From Chloroflexota bacterium (GTDB lineage Bacteria; Chloroflexota; Limnocylindria; Limnocylindrales; CSP1-4): a stretch of DNA of 41,986 bases. Made by a program: the position numbers and the translations under genes. Shown piece by piece: positions 12,876 through 23,584 of the stretch (within the stretch, counting starts at the first letter, position 1; every line of letters begins with the position of its first letter). The stretch is taken from positions 67,253-109,238 of the forward strand of contig PLLE01000020.1 of assembly GCA_003141245.1 (NCBI GenBank), read 5' to 3'. The notes under the pieces were generated by a model. The model saw nothing but the letters and a program-made list of their open reading frames with translations, searched no databases and was not told the origin of the DNA.

Positions 12876-15143
12876 ATGCAGCGAACGAGCAACAGAAGCG
12901 CGGCCGGCTCGGGCGAGAAGGACAACTTCCGTCCCGACATCGAGGGTCTGCGCGGCGTCGCCGTCCTGCTCGTCGTCTTCTTCCATGCCGGGCTCCTCTC
13001 CAACGCGAGCTTCCAGATACCCGGTGGGTTCATTGGCGTCGACCTCTTCTTCGTCGTCTCCGGCTTCCTGATCACGGGTCTCCTGATTCGCGAGCGCGAA
13101 AGGACGGGGAAGGTCAGCTTCTCCCGGTTCTACGCGCGCCGAGTGCGGCGCATCCTGCCCGCGGCCGCGGTCGTCCTGCTGATCACGATCCCGCTCTCGT
13201 TCGCGCTGGTGACGTTGATCCAGCGCCCCGCGACCATGGAAGACGGCGCCTCCGCGGCCCTTTCGTTCGCCAACGTCCGCTTCGCCCTCACCACGGACTA
13301 CTTCAACCCGGTCAGCTACTCGCCCTTCCTCCACTTCTGGTCGCTGGGCGTGGAGGAGCAGTTCTACTTCGTCTGGCCGGCGCTGCTCGCCGTGGTGGCC
13401 TGGCGCAGGCCGCGCCTTGGAGCGGGTTTCGCCCTCACCGTCGTGGTCGTGGCCTCGTTCGCGGCGAGCCTCGTCATGACGGATCAGAACCCCGGCTGGG
13501 CCTTCTACATGCTGCCGACGCGAGCGTGGCAGCTGGCCGCCGGCGGTCTGCTCGCGGTCGGCGCCGGCTCGATGGCTCGCACGCCGCTGCCGATCCGCAG
13601 TTTGGTGTCGCGGGTGCTCGTGATCGTGGGCTGGTTCGCGCTCGCGGCCCTGATCGTCGACGCTTTCGTGCTCGACTCCACGATCCCGTATCCGGGCATG
13701 GCGGCGCTGGTGCCGACGCTCGCAGGCGTGCTCCTCATCGCCTCGGGGGCGGAACGCCACGGCCCCGGCGTCCTGCTCGGACTGATGCCGATCCGCTTCA
13801 TCGGCAAGATCAGCTACTCGCTGTACCTATGGCACTGGCCGATCCTGATCCTTGGCGGGCTTTACCTGCAGGGACCGCTCCAGCAGGCCCTCGCCCCCGA
13901 GCAGGCCTTCGCCCTCGCCGTCTTCTCCATCCCTGTCGCGACGGTGAGCTGGGGGCTGATCGAGGAGCCGTTCAGACGCGGCCGCATTCCGCTGCCGCGC
14001 CCGAGCCGCACGGTCTTGGCCGGCGTGGCGGTGATGGTGATCGTGGCCGTGCTCGGCATCAGTTTCGACTGGAGCGCGCAGTCGACTCTTGCCAACCTCG
14101 GCGGGCCGGACACCGCCCAAGTTCAACCCACTGACCAACCCACCGACCAGCCGACGGACACCTCGGGGGCCGACGCCACCGACACGCCGCCGCCCAGCGT
14201 CGCAACCCTCTCCCCCGGCGAGAGCCCCACGCCCACCCCCGTGATGACGCCGGCCCTTACTCCCTCGCCGGCCGGCCCGCCGCCGACTTCCTATGCCGTC
14301 ACGAACGCGCTTCGCCCGACATTGGGCAACGCACCCACGGACTACGAGCAGCCCTGGCGCGACGGCTGCCTGGGTTGGGAGCGGACGACTGTCCCGCCCG
14401 CCTGGGGCAAGTGCGTGTACGGCAAGACGAATGGGACCTACACCGTGGCTCTCATAGGCGACTCGCATGCGTCGGCCCTCTTCCCTGGCGTCAACGAAGT
14501 AGCCAAGGCACATGGCTGGAAGCTGGTCGTGTACATGAAGATCGACTGCTCGTTCGTTGACTTCCCGACGACCGCCTTCACCCTCAAGCGCGAATACACC
14601 GAGTGCGAGACTTGGAACAACAATGTCCTGGCCCGCCTGGCGGCCCACCCGCCGGATCTCGCGATCGTCCACATGAGCCGCTGGGTCTACAACATCAACG
14701 CCGGCGACGGGAGCATCACGGCCCAGGGGAACGGGATGGCCCGCGAGATGGAGAAGATTCCCAAGTCGACCGAGGTCGTGATGGTTACGGACATTCCGGA
14801 CCCCTGGAACATGAGCGTTCCGGAATGCCTCTCGAGCAATCTGTCCGACTACCGGAGGTGCGCCTACTCTCGCGCGACCGGCTTCGGATCGAATTTGGGC
14901 AAACGCGAGGCCGTTGCGTCAAAGGCGGCCGGCGTGCCCCTGATCGACCTTTCCGGATCGATCTGCCCTGGCACCGGAGCATGCCCGGCGGTTCTCAATG
15001 GCATGATCGTCTTCCGCGATCAACACCATCTGACAGCGACGTTCGCCAAGTCGTTGGGGCAAGCGATCGACCAGCAGCTCGTTCCGATCCTGGTCGCGGG
15101 ATCGAACCCCGGGGCCGCTCTCTCGCCGTCGCCTGGGGGTTGA
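12876..15143 (+). CDS. Acyltransferase 3 family protein fused to SGNH domain (OafA/YrhL type)
   Basis: Membrane O-acyltransferase, 755 residues. The N-terminal half is Acyltransferase-3: RPDIEGLRG at 19-27, a catalytic-type FFHAG (His37), GVDLFFVVSGFLIT, FYARRVRRILP and about ten hydrophobic helices to about 400. A Pro/Thr/Asp-rich linker of about 60 residues (TDQPTDQPTD...) follows. The chain ends in an extracytoplasmic SGNH-hydrolase-like domain with GDSHA (Ser530) and a late D-x-x-H (Asp715, His718). Relatives such as OafA acylate O-antigen, peptidoglycan or other surface sugars. The ATG at 12876 has GGAAGGA upstream. It is a single-gene unit in a 170-base gap after mfd. The substrate is unknown. 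Confidence 0.9.
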   Translation: MQRTSNRSAAGSGEKDNFRPDIEGLRGVAVLLVVFFHAGLLSNASFQIPGGFIGVDLFFVVSGFLITGLLIRERERTGKVSFSRFYARRVRRILPAAAVVLLITIPLSFALVTLIQRPATMEDGASAALSFANVRFALTTDYFNPVSYSPFLHFWSLGVEEQFYFVWPALLAVVAWRRPRLGAGFALTVVVVASFAASLVMTDQNPGWAFYMLPTRAWQLAAGGLLAVGAGSMARTPLPIRSLVSRVLVIVGWFALAALIVDAFVLDSTIPYPGMAALVPTLAGVLLIASGAERHGPGVLLGLMPIRFIGKISYSLYLWHWPILILGGLYLQGPLQQALAPEQAFALAVFSIPVATVSWGLIEEPFRRGRIPLPRPSRTVLAGVAVMVIVAVLGISFDWSAQSTLANLGGPDTAQVQPTDQPTDQPTDTSGADATDTPPPSVATLSPGESPTPTPVMTPALTPSPAGPPPTSYAVTNALRPTLGNAPTDYEQPWRDGCLGWERTTVPPAWGKCVYGKTNGTYTVALIGDSHASALFPGVNEVAKAHGWKLVVYMKIDCSFVDFPTTAFTLKREYTECETWNNNVLARLAAHPPDLAIVHMSRWVYNINAGDGSITAQGNGMAREMEKIPKSTEVVMVTDIPDPWNMSVPECLSSNLSDYRRCAYSRATGFGSNLGKREAVASKAAGVPLIDLSGSICPGTGACPAVLNGMIVFRDQHHLTATFAKSLGQAIDQQLVPILVAGSNPGAALSPSPGG

Positions 15144-15152
15144 ACTCGGATC

Positions 15153-15264
15153 GGGTTCGGCAGCAGACGATTCCTCCGCAGGACGGCCGCGGCGGACGCG
15201 ACGATCTGGTCGGCCGGTGGGTCGTTCGGGCGTGTCGCTGCGGTAGACTTCGCCTGCCGAACCC
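15153..15264. repeat. Perfect 11-bp inverted repeat flanking the apt promoter region
   Basis: GGGTTCGGCAG at 15153-15163 is the exact reverse complement of CTGCCGAACCC at 15254-15264. A -10-like TAGACT lies at 15244-15249, so the right arm falls around the expected start of the apt transcript. It could be a split operator, a long-range hairpin or chance; nothing else in the gap decides. Confidence 0.35.
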
Positions 15265-15295
15265 AGCCGCCGCTTGACCGGAGGAGAGCCTCGAC

Positions 15296-15817
15296 ATGAC
15301 AGCCGAGGAGCTGCGCGCCAAGATCCGTGAGATCCCCGACTTTCCGAAGCCGGGCATCCTCTTCTACGACGTCACGACGCTGCTGAAGGACCCCGACGCC
15401 TACCGCTCGGCGATCGATCTCATGATCGAGCCGTACCGCGATCAGGGCGTGGACCTCGTCGTGGGCATGGAGTCGCGGGGGTTCATCTTCAGTAGCCCGA
15501 TTGCCTACCAACTCCACGCCGGCCTGGTGCCCGTGCGCAAGCTCGGCAAGCTGCCGTCGGAGACTGTCTCGGTCGAATATGCGCTGGAGTACGGCTCCAA
15601 CACGCTCGAGATCCACAAGGACGCCATGAGCCGCGGCCAGCGCGTCCTGATAGTCGACGACCTGCTCGCGACCGGCGGCACTGTCCGCGGCACGATCGAA
15701 CTGGTGGAGCGCCTGCAGGGCCAGATCGTGGGCCTCGGCTTCCTCATCGAACTGCTCTTCCTCAAGGGCCGCGATCGCCTGCAGGGCTACAACACGACGA
15801 GCGTCATCCAGTACTGA
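15296..15817 (+). CDS. apt: Adenine phosphoribosyltransferase
   Basis: Cytoplasmic salvage enzyme converting adenine and PRPP to AMP. The 173-residue chain has the PRPP-binding motif RVLIVDDLLATGGTVRG at about 116-131 and the N-terminal IPDFPKPGILFYDVT typical of Apt. The MESRGF and RKLGKLP segments are also present. ATG at 15296 follows GGAGGAG. It lies upstream of a GNAT gene and ahcY; salvage of adenine or adenosine derived from S-adenosylhomocysteine breakdown is a plausible link, but this is inference. A TAGACT -10 candidate is at 15244-15249. Confidence 0.96.
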   Translation: MTAEELRAKIREIPDFPKPGILFYDVTTLLKDPDAYRSAIDLMIEPYRDQGVDLVVGMESRGFIFSSPIAYQLHAGLVPVRKLGKLPSETVSVEYALEYGSNTLEIHKDAMSRGQRVLIVDDLLATGGTVRGTIELVERLQGQIVGLGFLIELLFLKGRDRLQGYNTTSVIQY

Positions 15818-15920
15818 TCCGAGGACGAGGTCAAGTGAGCCTTTCCGGCAACGGCACGGACACCGACCCGGATCGCCCGGGGGAATCCCCGAGCCGGGGT
15901 CGGGTTCCGGATGTGGCGCA

Positions 15921-18093
<2,173 letters not shown>

Positions 18094-18126
18094 GCCCTCG
18101 CTCGCCGAGTACCGCCCAGAGGGGCG

Positions 18127-18135
18127 TGCTACTCT
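18127..18135 (+). promoter_or_regulatory. Candidate extended -10 promoter of metK
   Basis: TGC followed by TACTCT forms an extended -10 (TGnTACTCT). It implies a leader of roughly 65 nt before metK, which carries CCAGGAGAA just ahead of the start. I looked for SAM or SAH riboswitch conserved sequences in this leader and saw none. Confidence 0.4.
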
Positions 18136-18207
18136 CCGGTCTGAGCGCCCGTAGCGAGCCCGCGCCTGCCTCCAGAGCGGCGCGCCGGCCAAGTTACCAG
18201 GAGAACG

Positions 18208-19440
18208 ATGACGAGCTTCTTGGACGACCCGCATTATCTGTTCACGTCCGAATCGGTGACCGAGGGGCACCCGGACAAGATGTGCGACCAGATCTCCGAC
18301 GCGATCCTGGACGCGATCCTGACGGACGACCCCGACGCCCGAGTGGCGTGCGAGACGGCTACGACGACCGGCATCGTCCTGGTCCTCGGTGAGATCACGA
18401 CCTCGACGTACGTCGACTTCCAGGCGGTCGTCCGCGACACCGTCAAGGAGATCGGCTACACCAACGCCGAATACGGCTTCGATTACCTGACCTGCGGAAC
18501 CATCGTCAGCGTCAAGGAGCAATCGCGCGACATCGCCATGGGCGTCGACGAAGTTCGCGTCGGGGGCGATGGGGTGGCGAAAGCCGTCCGGCACGAACTG
18601 GGGGCCGGCGACCAGGGGATGATGATCGGCTTCGCCTGCCGCGAGACGCCCGAACTGATGCCTCTTCCCATCTCCCTTGCCCACCGCCTCGCTCGGCGCC
18701 TGGCCGAGGTTCGCAAGAGCGGCCAGCTGCCGTATCTGCGCCCCGATGGCAAGACTCAGGTCACGGTCGAGTACGAGCGCGGCGTGCCAAAGCGCGTCAC
18801 CAACATAGTGGTTGCCGCCCAGCACGACCCGAGCGTTGCCAACGAGCGGCTGCGCCCCGACATCCTCGAGGCCGTGATCCTGCCGTCGATCCCGCCCGAG
18901 CTGCGATCGAAGGATCCGGTCATCCACATCAACGCCACGGGCCGGTTCGTCATCGGCGGACCGATGGGCGATGCCGGGCTGACCGGGCGCAAGATCATCG
19001 TCGACACGTACGGCGGCATGGCCCGCCACGGCGGCGGAGCCTTCTCCGGCAAGGATCCGACGAAGGTCGACCGCTCCGCCAGCTACGCCGCGCGCTGGGT
19101 CGCCAAGAACGTCGTCGCCGCCGGGCTCGCCGATCGCTTCGAGATCCAGCTCGCCTACACCATCGGCATCGCCAGGCCGGCCTCGGTCTCGATCGAAACG
19201 TTCGGCACGGAGCACGTTCCCGACGACCGAATCCTGGCCGCCGTAGAGAAGCATTTCGATTTGCGGCCGGCGGGCATCATCGAGGCGCTCGACCTGCTCC
19301 GGCCCATCTACAAGGCAACGGCAGCCTACGGGCACTTCGGCCGCACCGACCGCGACTTCCCCTGGGAGCGCATCGACAAGGCCGCGACTCTCGCCGACGA
19401 GTGCGGCGTGGCGATGCCCGGCGCCGCGATCGGATCCTGA
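18208..19440 (+). CDS. metK: S-adenosylmethionine synthetase
   Basis: Makes S-adenosylmethionine from ATP and methionine. The 410 residues carry the family motifs: [19 protein letters not shown] near the N-terminus, [12 protein letters not shown], and the phosphate-binding [16 protein letters not shown]. Late in the chain comes the Y-G-H-F-G-R segment. ATG at 18208 has a good Shine-Dalgarno (AGGAG). The gene lies 114 bases after ahcY with its own candidate promoter, and 6 bases before manC, so metK probably leads a transcript continuing into two sugar-nucleotide genes. That combination is not a pathway link I know. Confidence 0.97.
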   Translation: MTSFLDDPHYLFTSESVTEGHPDKMCDQISDAILDAILTDDPDARVACETATTTGIVLVLGEITTSTYVDFQAVVRDTVKEIGYTNAEYGFDYLTCGTIVSVKEQSRDIAMGVDEVRVGGDGVAKAVRHELGAGDQGMMIGFACRETPELMPLPISLAHRLARRLAEVRKSGQLPYLRPDGKTQVTVEYERGVPKRVTNIVVAAQHDPSVANERLRPDILEAVILPSIPPELRSKDPVIHINATGRFVIGGPMGDAGLTGRKIIVDTYGGMARHGGGAFSGKDPTKVDRSASYAARWVAKNVVAAGLADRFEIQLAYTIGIARPASVSIETFGTEHVPDDRILAAVEKHFDLRPAGIIEALDLLRPIYKATAAYGHFGRTDRDFPWERIDKAATLADECGVAMPGAAIGS

Positions 19441-19446
19441 CGCGCG

Positions 19447-20601
19447 GTGTACGCGGTAGTCCTGGCAGGCGGGGGCGGAACGCGGCTCTGGCCGCTCAGC
19501 ACTCCCGAGTGTCCGAAGCCGTTCCTGCGGCTGATCGGCGACGAGACGCTCATTCAACGCACCGTGGCCCGGCTCGCCCCGCTCGTGGCGCCGGCGGACG
19601 TCTACGTCGTCACGGATCGTCGGTACCTGGACCTCGCCCGCTCGCAGCTGCCGGCGATCCCGCCGGCCAACTTCCTGGGCGAGCCGATGGGCCGCAACAC
19701 GGCCGCTGCCGTCGCCCTGGCCGCCGAGGCGATCGCCCGCCCTGCCGACGAGGTGATGCTCGTTCTGCCGGCCGACGCCCACATAGCGGACGAGGCGGGT
19801 CTGCGCACGGCGCTGGCAGTGGCCGGCGAGGTGGCCGCGGGCGGCTCGCTCGTGACGATGGGAGTGACGCCGGATCGGCCCGAGACGGGCTACGGCTACG
19901 TGCTCGCGCGGCGACCGGCCCGCGTCGTGGGCGGGCGCGAGACGTTCGCGGTGGACCGGTTCGTGGAGAAGCCGACGGTCGAGCGAGCGCGGGAGCTCAT
20001 CGCCAGCGGACTCGCGAGCTGGAACGCCGGCATCTTCGTCTGGACGCGGGCGACCGTCCGCGACAGGCTGGCCCGCCACGCGCCGGAGATCGTCGGGCCG
20101 ATCAGGGCCATCTGCTCGTCCGGCGGGGACGAGGACCTCGACCTGGCGTATCCCTCGCTGCGGGCCACTTCGATCGACTACGCGGTGATGGAGCCGGCCT
20201 CGCTGGAGGGAGCGGTAGCGGTAGTGCCGATGGACGTGGGCTGGAGCGATCTGGGCAGCTGGTCGGCGCTTCGCGACGCCTGGCAGGCGGCGGCGTCGCG
20301 CGACGAAGCCGCCTTGGCCCCGAAGGTCGCATCTGGCGCGGTCGGCACGGGCAACAGGCGCGACCTCGGCTCGTCGGAGAGCCTCGTCCTGGCGGGCGAT
20401 CGGCTGGTCGTGACGATCGGGCTGCGCGACATCATCGTCGTCGACGCGCCGGAGGCGCTCCTCGTCTGCTCGGCCGAGCACTCGCAGGAAGTTCGCGGCA
20501 TCGCCGAGGAGATGGCCCGGTCCACGGCCGCCGCGCCCGCGCCCATGCCCGCGCAGCCCCTCGCGTCGCCGCCCGGACCAACCAGGGAGACCAGGCCTTG
20601 A
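19447..20601 (+). CDS. manC: Mannose-1-phosphate guanylyltransferase
   Basis: Nucleotidyltransferase of 384 residues making GDP-mannose from mannose-1-phosphate and GTP. The N-terminal VVLAGGGGTRLWPLS, the VLPADAHI loop, FVEKPTVERA, NAGIFVWT and DVGWSDLGSW are the expected GMP motifs. It lacks the C-terminal isomerase domain of bifunctional AlgA-type enzymes and ends in a low-complexity Ala/Pro tail. GTG at 19447 is taken, with only a weak ribosome binding site; translation may be coupled to metK, 6 bases upstream. The stop overlaps the next gene's TTG start. GDP-mannose would feed surface polysaccharides or glycosylation. Confidence 0.92.
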   Translation: MYAVVLAGGGGTRLWPLSTPECPKPFLRLIGDETLIQRTVARLAPLVAPADVYVVTDRRYLDLARSQLPAIPPANFLGEPMGRNTAAAVALAAEAIARPADEVMLVLPADAHIADEAGLRTALAVAGEVAAGGSLVTMGVTPDRPETGYGYVLARRPARVVGGRETFAVDRFVEKPTVERARELIASGLASWNAGIFVWTRATVRDRLARHAPEIVGPIRAICSSGGDEDLDLAYPSLRATSIDYAVMEPASLEGAVAVVPMDVGWSDLGSWSALRDAWQAAASRDEAALAPKVASGAVGTGNRRDLGSSESLVLAGDRLVVTIGLRDIIVVDAPEALLVCSAEHSQEVRGIAEEMARSTAAAPAPMPAQPLASPPGPTRETRP

Positions 20602-22079
20602 TCTCGACCCCCAGCGGCGCGCAGCCGACTCGCATCGTCTTCGGCACCGACGGCTGGCGGGCCAGGATCGCGGACGATTACACGTTCGAGAACGTCCGCC
20701 GCTGCGCCCAGGCAGTGGCGGAGTACGTGGCGGCTCGCGGCGAGCAGGCCAGGGGGATCGTCATCGCCTACGACCGCCGGTTCGCCAGCGAGCATTTCGC
20801 GGCGGCGGCGGCGGAGGTCATCGTGGCGCACGAGATCCCGATCGCGATCGCTTCGCAGGCCGTGCCGACGCAGATGTCTTCGTTCGAGGTCGTCCAGCGC
20901 GGTTCGGCCGCGGGCATCGTCATCACCGCCAGTCACAACCCCTGGACGGACAACGGGTTCAAGATCAAGGCGCCGACCGGTGGGGCTGCCGGGCCGGAGA
21001 TGCTCTCGGCGATCGAGGCCCTGATCGCGGCCGGCGCTGGGAAGGCGATACCGCGGCGGCCCCTGGCCGATGCCGAGGCGGCCGGCCTCGTCGAGCGCAT
21101 CGACCCGTTTGCCGGCTACGAGGCCTTCATCCGCCCGAACCTGGACCTGGGCCGCCTCAAGGACGCCGACCTGCGCTTGCTCGTGGACCCGCTCTTTGGG
21201 TCGGGTGCGGGCTGGATCCCGCGGCTCCTCTCCGGCGGCCGGGTTCGTGTCACCGAGATTCATTCGGAGCGCAACCCTTACTTCGGCGGGGTCAATCCGG
21301 AGCCGATCTCACCCAACGTGGACGAGGCGCTGGCCCGGCTGGCGGGCGGCGGCTTCGACCTGGGGCTGTTCCTCGACGGCGACGCCGATCGGTCGGGCCT
21401 GGCCGACGAGCGTGGCACCTTCATCTCCACGCTCCAGATCTTCGGCCTGCTGATGTACTACCTGGCCGAGCACCGGGGCCTCAAGGCGCCGGTCGTCAAG
21501 ACTGTCAACGAGACCTCCATGGCCGAGCGACTGAGCCAGCGCTACGGCGTGCCCGTGTATGAGACACCTGTAGGGTTCAAGTACGTGGGCCCCAAGATGA
21601 TCGAGACCGGGGCCATGATGGGCGGCGAGGAGTCGGGCGGCTTCGGTTTCGGTATGCACCTCCCCGAGCGCGACGGCATCTTCACCGACCTGATGCTGCT
21701 CGATTTGTTCGTGTGTGAGAAGGCGGCCGGGCGCTGGCCGGCCAGCAAGGCGATCGCCCTGTTCCACGAGATCGCCGGACCATCGAGCTATCGGCGGGTC
21801 GACATCCATTTCGACCGGGCGACATACCCGGCCCTCAAGGAGCGTCTGCTGGCCGAGTTGCCGGAGAGAGCACCGGCTGCGCTGGCGGGTCGACCCGTGG
21901 TCCGCACGCAGCCGCTCTCGACGAACGATGGCGCGAAGTTCTTCGCCGACGACGGCTCGTGGCTGCTGGTGCGGTTCAGCGGCACGGAGCCGCTGGTGCG
22001 GGTCTACACGGAGGCCGCCTCGTCCGCCGCGGTGGACGCGAACCTCGCGACCGGGGAGCGGATCGTCCAGGGTTCCTGA
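20598..22079 (+). CDS. Phosphoglucomutase/phosphomannomutase family protein
   Basis: Alpha-D-phosphohexomutase of 493 residues, interconverting hexose 1- and 6-phosphates. Four family signatures are visible: the phosphoserine loop ITASHNPWTDNG, the metal loop DGDADRSG, the sugar-recognition GEESGG, and the phosphate-binding RFSGTEP. The start is the TTG at 20598, overlapping the manC stop (TTGA), with GGGAG about ten bases upstream; an earlier in-frame stretch runs antiphase inside manC. Because manC is coupled to it, a phosphomannomutase supplying mannose-1-phosphate is the most economical reading, but phosphoglucomutase activity cannot be excluded. Confidence 0.92.
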   Translation: MISTPSGAQPTRIVFGTDGWRARIADDYTFENVRRCAQAVAEYVAARGEQARGIVIAYDRRFASEHFAAAAAEVIVAHEIPIAIASQAVPTQMSSFEVVQRGSAAGIVITASHNPWTDNGFKIKAPTGGAAGPEMLSAIEALIAAGAGKAIPRRPLADAEAAGLVERIDPFAGYEAFIRPNLDLGRLKDADLRLLVDPLFGSGAGWIPRLLSGGRVRVTEIHSERNPYFGGVNPEPISPNVDEALARLAGGGFDLGLFLDGDADRSGLADERGTFISTLQIFGLLMYYLAEHRGLKAPVVKTVNETSMAERLSQRYGVPVYETPVGFKYVGPKMIETGAMMGGEESGGFGFGMHLPERDGIFTDLMLLDLFVCEKAAGRWPASKAIALFHEIAGPSSYRRVDIHFDRATYPALKERLLAELPERAPAALAGRPVVRTQPLSTNDGAKFFADDGSWLLVRFSGTEPLVRVYTEAASSAAVDANLATGERIVQGS

Positions 22080-22166
22080 GCTGCCCGGGACGCCGGCTCG
22101 AACGTGCGTTCGCAGACCGTTGCCCCGAGCCGGCCGTCCAGCAACTAGACCGAGTCGCGATCGAAC

Positions 22167-22189
22167 CCGCGGTCCATTTCCGACCGCGG
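22167..22189 (+). terminator. Perfect 8-bp hairpin after the metK-manC-mutase unit
   Basis: CCGCGGTC at 22167-22174 pairs exactly with GACCGCGG at 22182-22189 around a 7-base loop. It lies about 90 bases after the mutase stop and has no T tract, so it may be an intrinsic terminator of the GC-rich type or only a processing hairpin. The rest of the 299-base gap (22080-22378) shows no gene. Confidence 0.35.
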
Positions 22190-22378
22190 AAGCCGTGCGG
22201 AATCGACCGTCGGGTGGCTCGTTCGCATAGGCACGGCCCGGCCATCCGGCCCGATCGGGACCGCCCGCCATCTCTTGGCTCGCAGCTGTACAGTGGAGCT
22301 CGAACCGACCTCGGCAGTCGATTGGCGAGCCGGCGGCGGACCTCTTCGGGCAGGCAGGGCGACGGAGGGATATCGACG

Positions 22379-22654
22379 ATGCACAGCAGTCTCATCGGGA
22401 AGGTCGAGAAGGCGAACCGCTACGCCCGCGAGCTGGATCGGATCTCATTCGAACAGCTCGCGGTCACGTTTAAGGGTGACAACGACACCCATACCGTTCG
22501 ACTCGACGGCGGAGCCTGGCAGTGCACCTGCCACTTCTTCGAGAGCTGGGGATCGTGCGTCCATGTACTCACCCTGCAGAAGATCCTGGGCGTCATGCTC
22601 CCCGAGACCGCACAGGTATCGATTTTCAGCGCCCAGCCCGCGGTGCCCGCTTAG
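22379..22654 (+). CDS. Small stand-alone SWIM zinc-finger protein
   Basis: A 91-residue protein with one SWIM-type zinc motif: Cys49-x-Cys51, eight residues, Cys60-x-His62 (CTC ... CVH), followed by the usual short helix. SWIM domains bind DNA or proteins and usually occur inside larger proteins such as SWI2/SNF2 helicases. Here the domain stands alone and no helicase gene is adjacent. ATG at 22379 follows ACGGAGGGA at a proper distance. The first 45 residues are charged and probably form a helix plus a beta pair (VTFKGDNDTHTVRLD). The gene sits by itself between a sugar mutase and a lipoprotein gene. Its function is unknown. Confidence 0.82.
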   Translation: MHSSLIGKVEKANRYARELDRISFEQLAVTFKGDNDTHTVRLDGGAWQCTCHFFESWGSCVHVLTLQKILGVMLPETAQVSIFSAQPAVPA

Positions 22655-22761
22655 GGTCGGTTGAAGCGGAGACGGTCGTAGTCTCCTCGAGCGCGAGGTT
22701 GGCATACTGCCCCCGACCTCCGGAGAGAGATGGGGAAACCAACGACAACAAAGGATTGCTC

Positions 22762-23460
22762 GTGCATCACCGTGGTCTGCCTTCCCTGACCCTCTTCGCT
22801 GGCGCTCTGGTCGTCGCGTTCGCGGGCGCTGCCTGCAGCGGTTATGCCCAACCCACGCCGGGGGCCGTCGTGACGCCGAGCCCGACCGCGGGCGAAACCG
22901 TGGTGCCCACCCCCGTTCTGACCGCGGAGCCGACCGCAACGGTCACGGCCGCACCGTCCGCCTCGCCATCCATGTCCGCCTCGGCGGCGCCTTCACCGAG
23001 CCCGTCGCATACCGCCTCCGCCAGGCCGACCTCCCCCCCTACGGTCTGCACCGGCTGGTCCGGCAATCAGGCCTTCTTCCTGGCCGCCGCCCGCAAGATG
23101 GGTTTCCCGGTGTACTGCGTCCGTATGGGCAAGGGCTGGAGCCTGGGTTCCGCCGACTACGAGATGCCCCAGACCGGCCGGTGGCTCAAGCTCACCTACA
23201 ATGGCCCCGGCGGCGCCACGGTCGGCCTTTTCGAGGGTGCGTTCTGTCTCACGAGTCCGGCCGCCTGCTCGCCCAACAAGACCATTCTCGCGACGGGCAG
23301 TTTCGCCAGCCTTTCGGGCGATCTCGATTTGACCGTCGGCGGGTTCGCGATCTACGTCAACCCGGGCACGAAGACCGCTTACCAGATCACCTGCACGGGT
23401 CTGAGTCAGCTGGCATTTCAGAACATCGCCGCCAATCTGGGCGTGGTGCCGAAGTCCTGA
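22762..23460 (+). CDS. Putative lipoprotein with Pro/Thr/Ser linker, paralogue 1
   Basis: Predicted secreted lipoprotein of 232 residues. The signal peptide HHRGLPSLTLFAGALVVAF is followed by a lipobox-like AGAAC. About 65 residues of Pro/Thr/Ala/Ser-rich linker come next, then a C-terminal domain of about 140 residues. That domain has four to five cysteines (VCTGW, VYCVRMG, FCLTS, CSPNK, ITCTG), probably forming disulfides outside the cell. GTG at 22762 sits 6 bases after AAAGGA; an in-frame TTG at 22756 is less likely. The C-terminal domain is clearly homologous to the next gene's: NQAFFLAAARKMGFPVYC against NQGFFLKAATGVKFGVYC, and both end NLGVVPKS/SLKVVPKT. I do not recognise the family. 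Confidence 0.8.
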   Translation: MHHRGLPSLTLFAGALVVAFAGAACSGYAQPTPGAVVTPSPTAGETVVPTPVLTAEPTATVTAAPSASPSMSASAAPSPSPSHTASARPTSPPTVCTGWSGNQAFFLAAARKMGFPVYCVRMGKGWSLGSADYEMPQTGRWLKLTYNGPGGATVGLFEGAFCLTSPAACSPNKTILATGSFASLSGDLDLTVGGFAIYVNPGTKTAYQITCTGLSQLAFQNIAANLGVVPKS

Positions 23461-23584
23461 TCAGGCTCCGTCGCGTCGATGCTCATCTATCGTGAGACGG
23501 TGTAATCTCCCGACACAAGGTCGGCCACGAACCGATCTGCGATCGAACCGCGGGGCAGGACCCGTCAACTTCGGAGGTCAGCCT

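Noticed and set aside
18094-18207. SAM or SAH riboswitch between ahcY and metK
   Set aside because: No conserved sequence or fold typical of these riboswitches could be seen; an ordinary promoter and ribosome binding site explain the gap.
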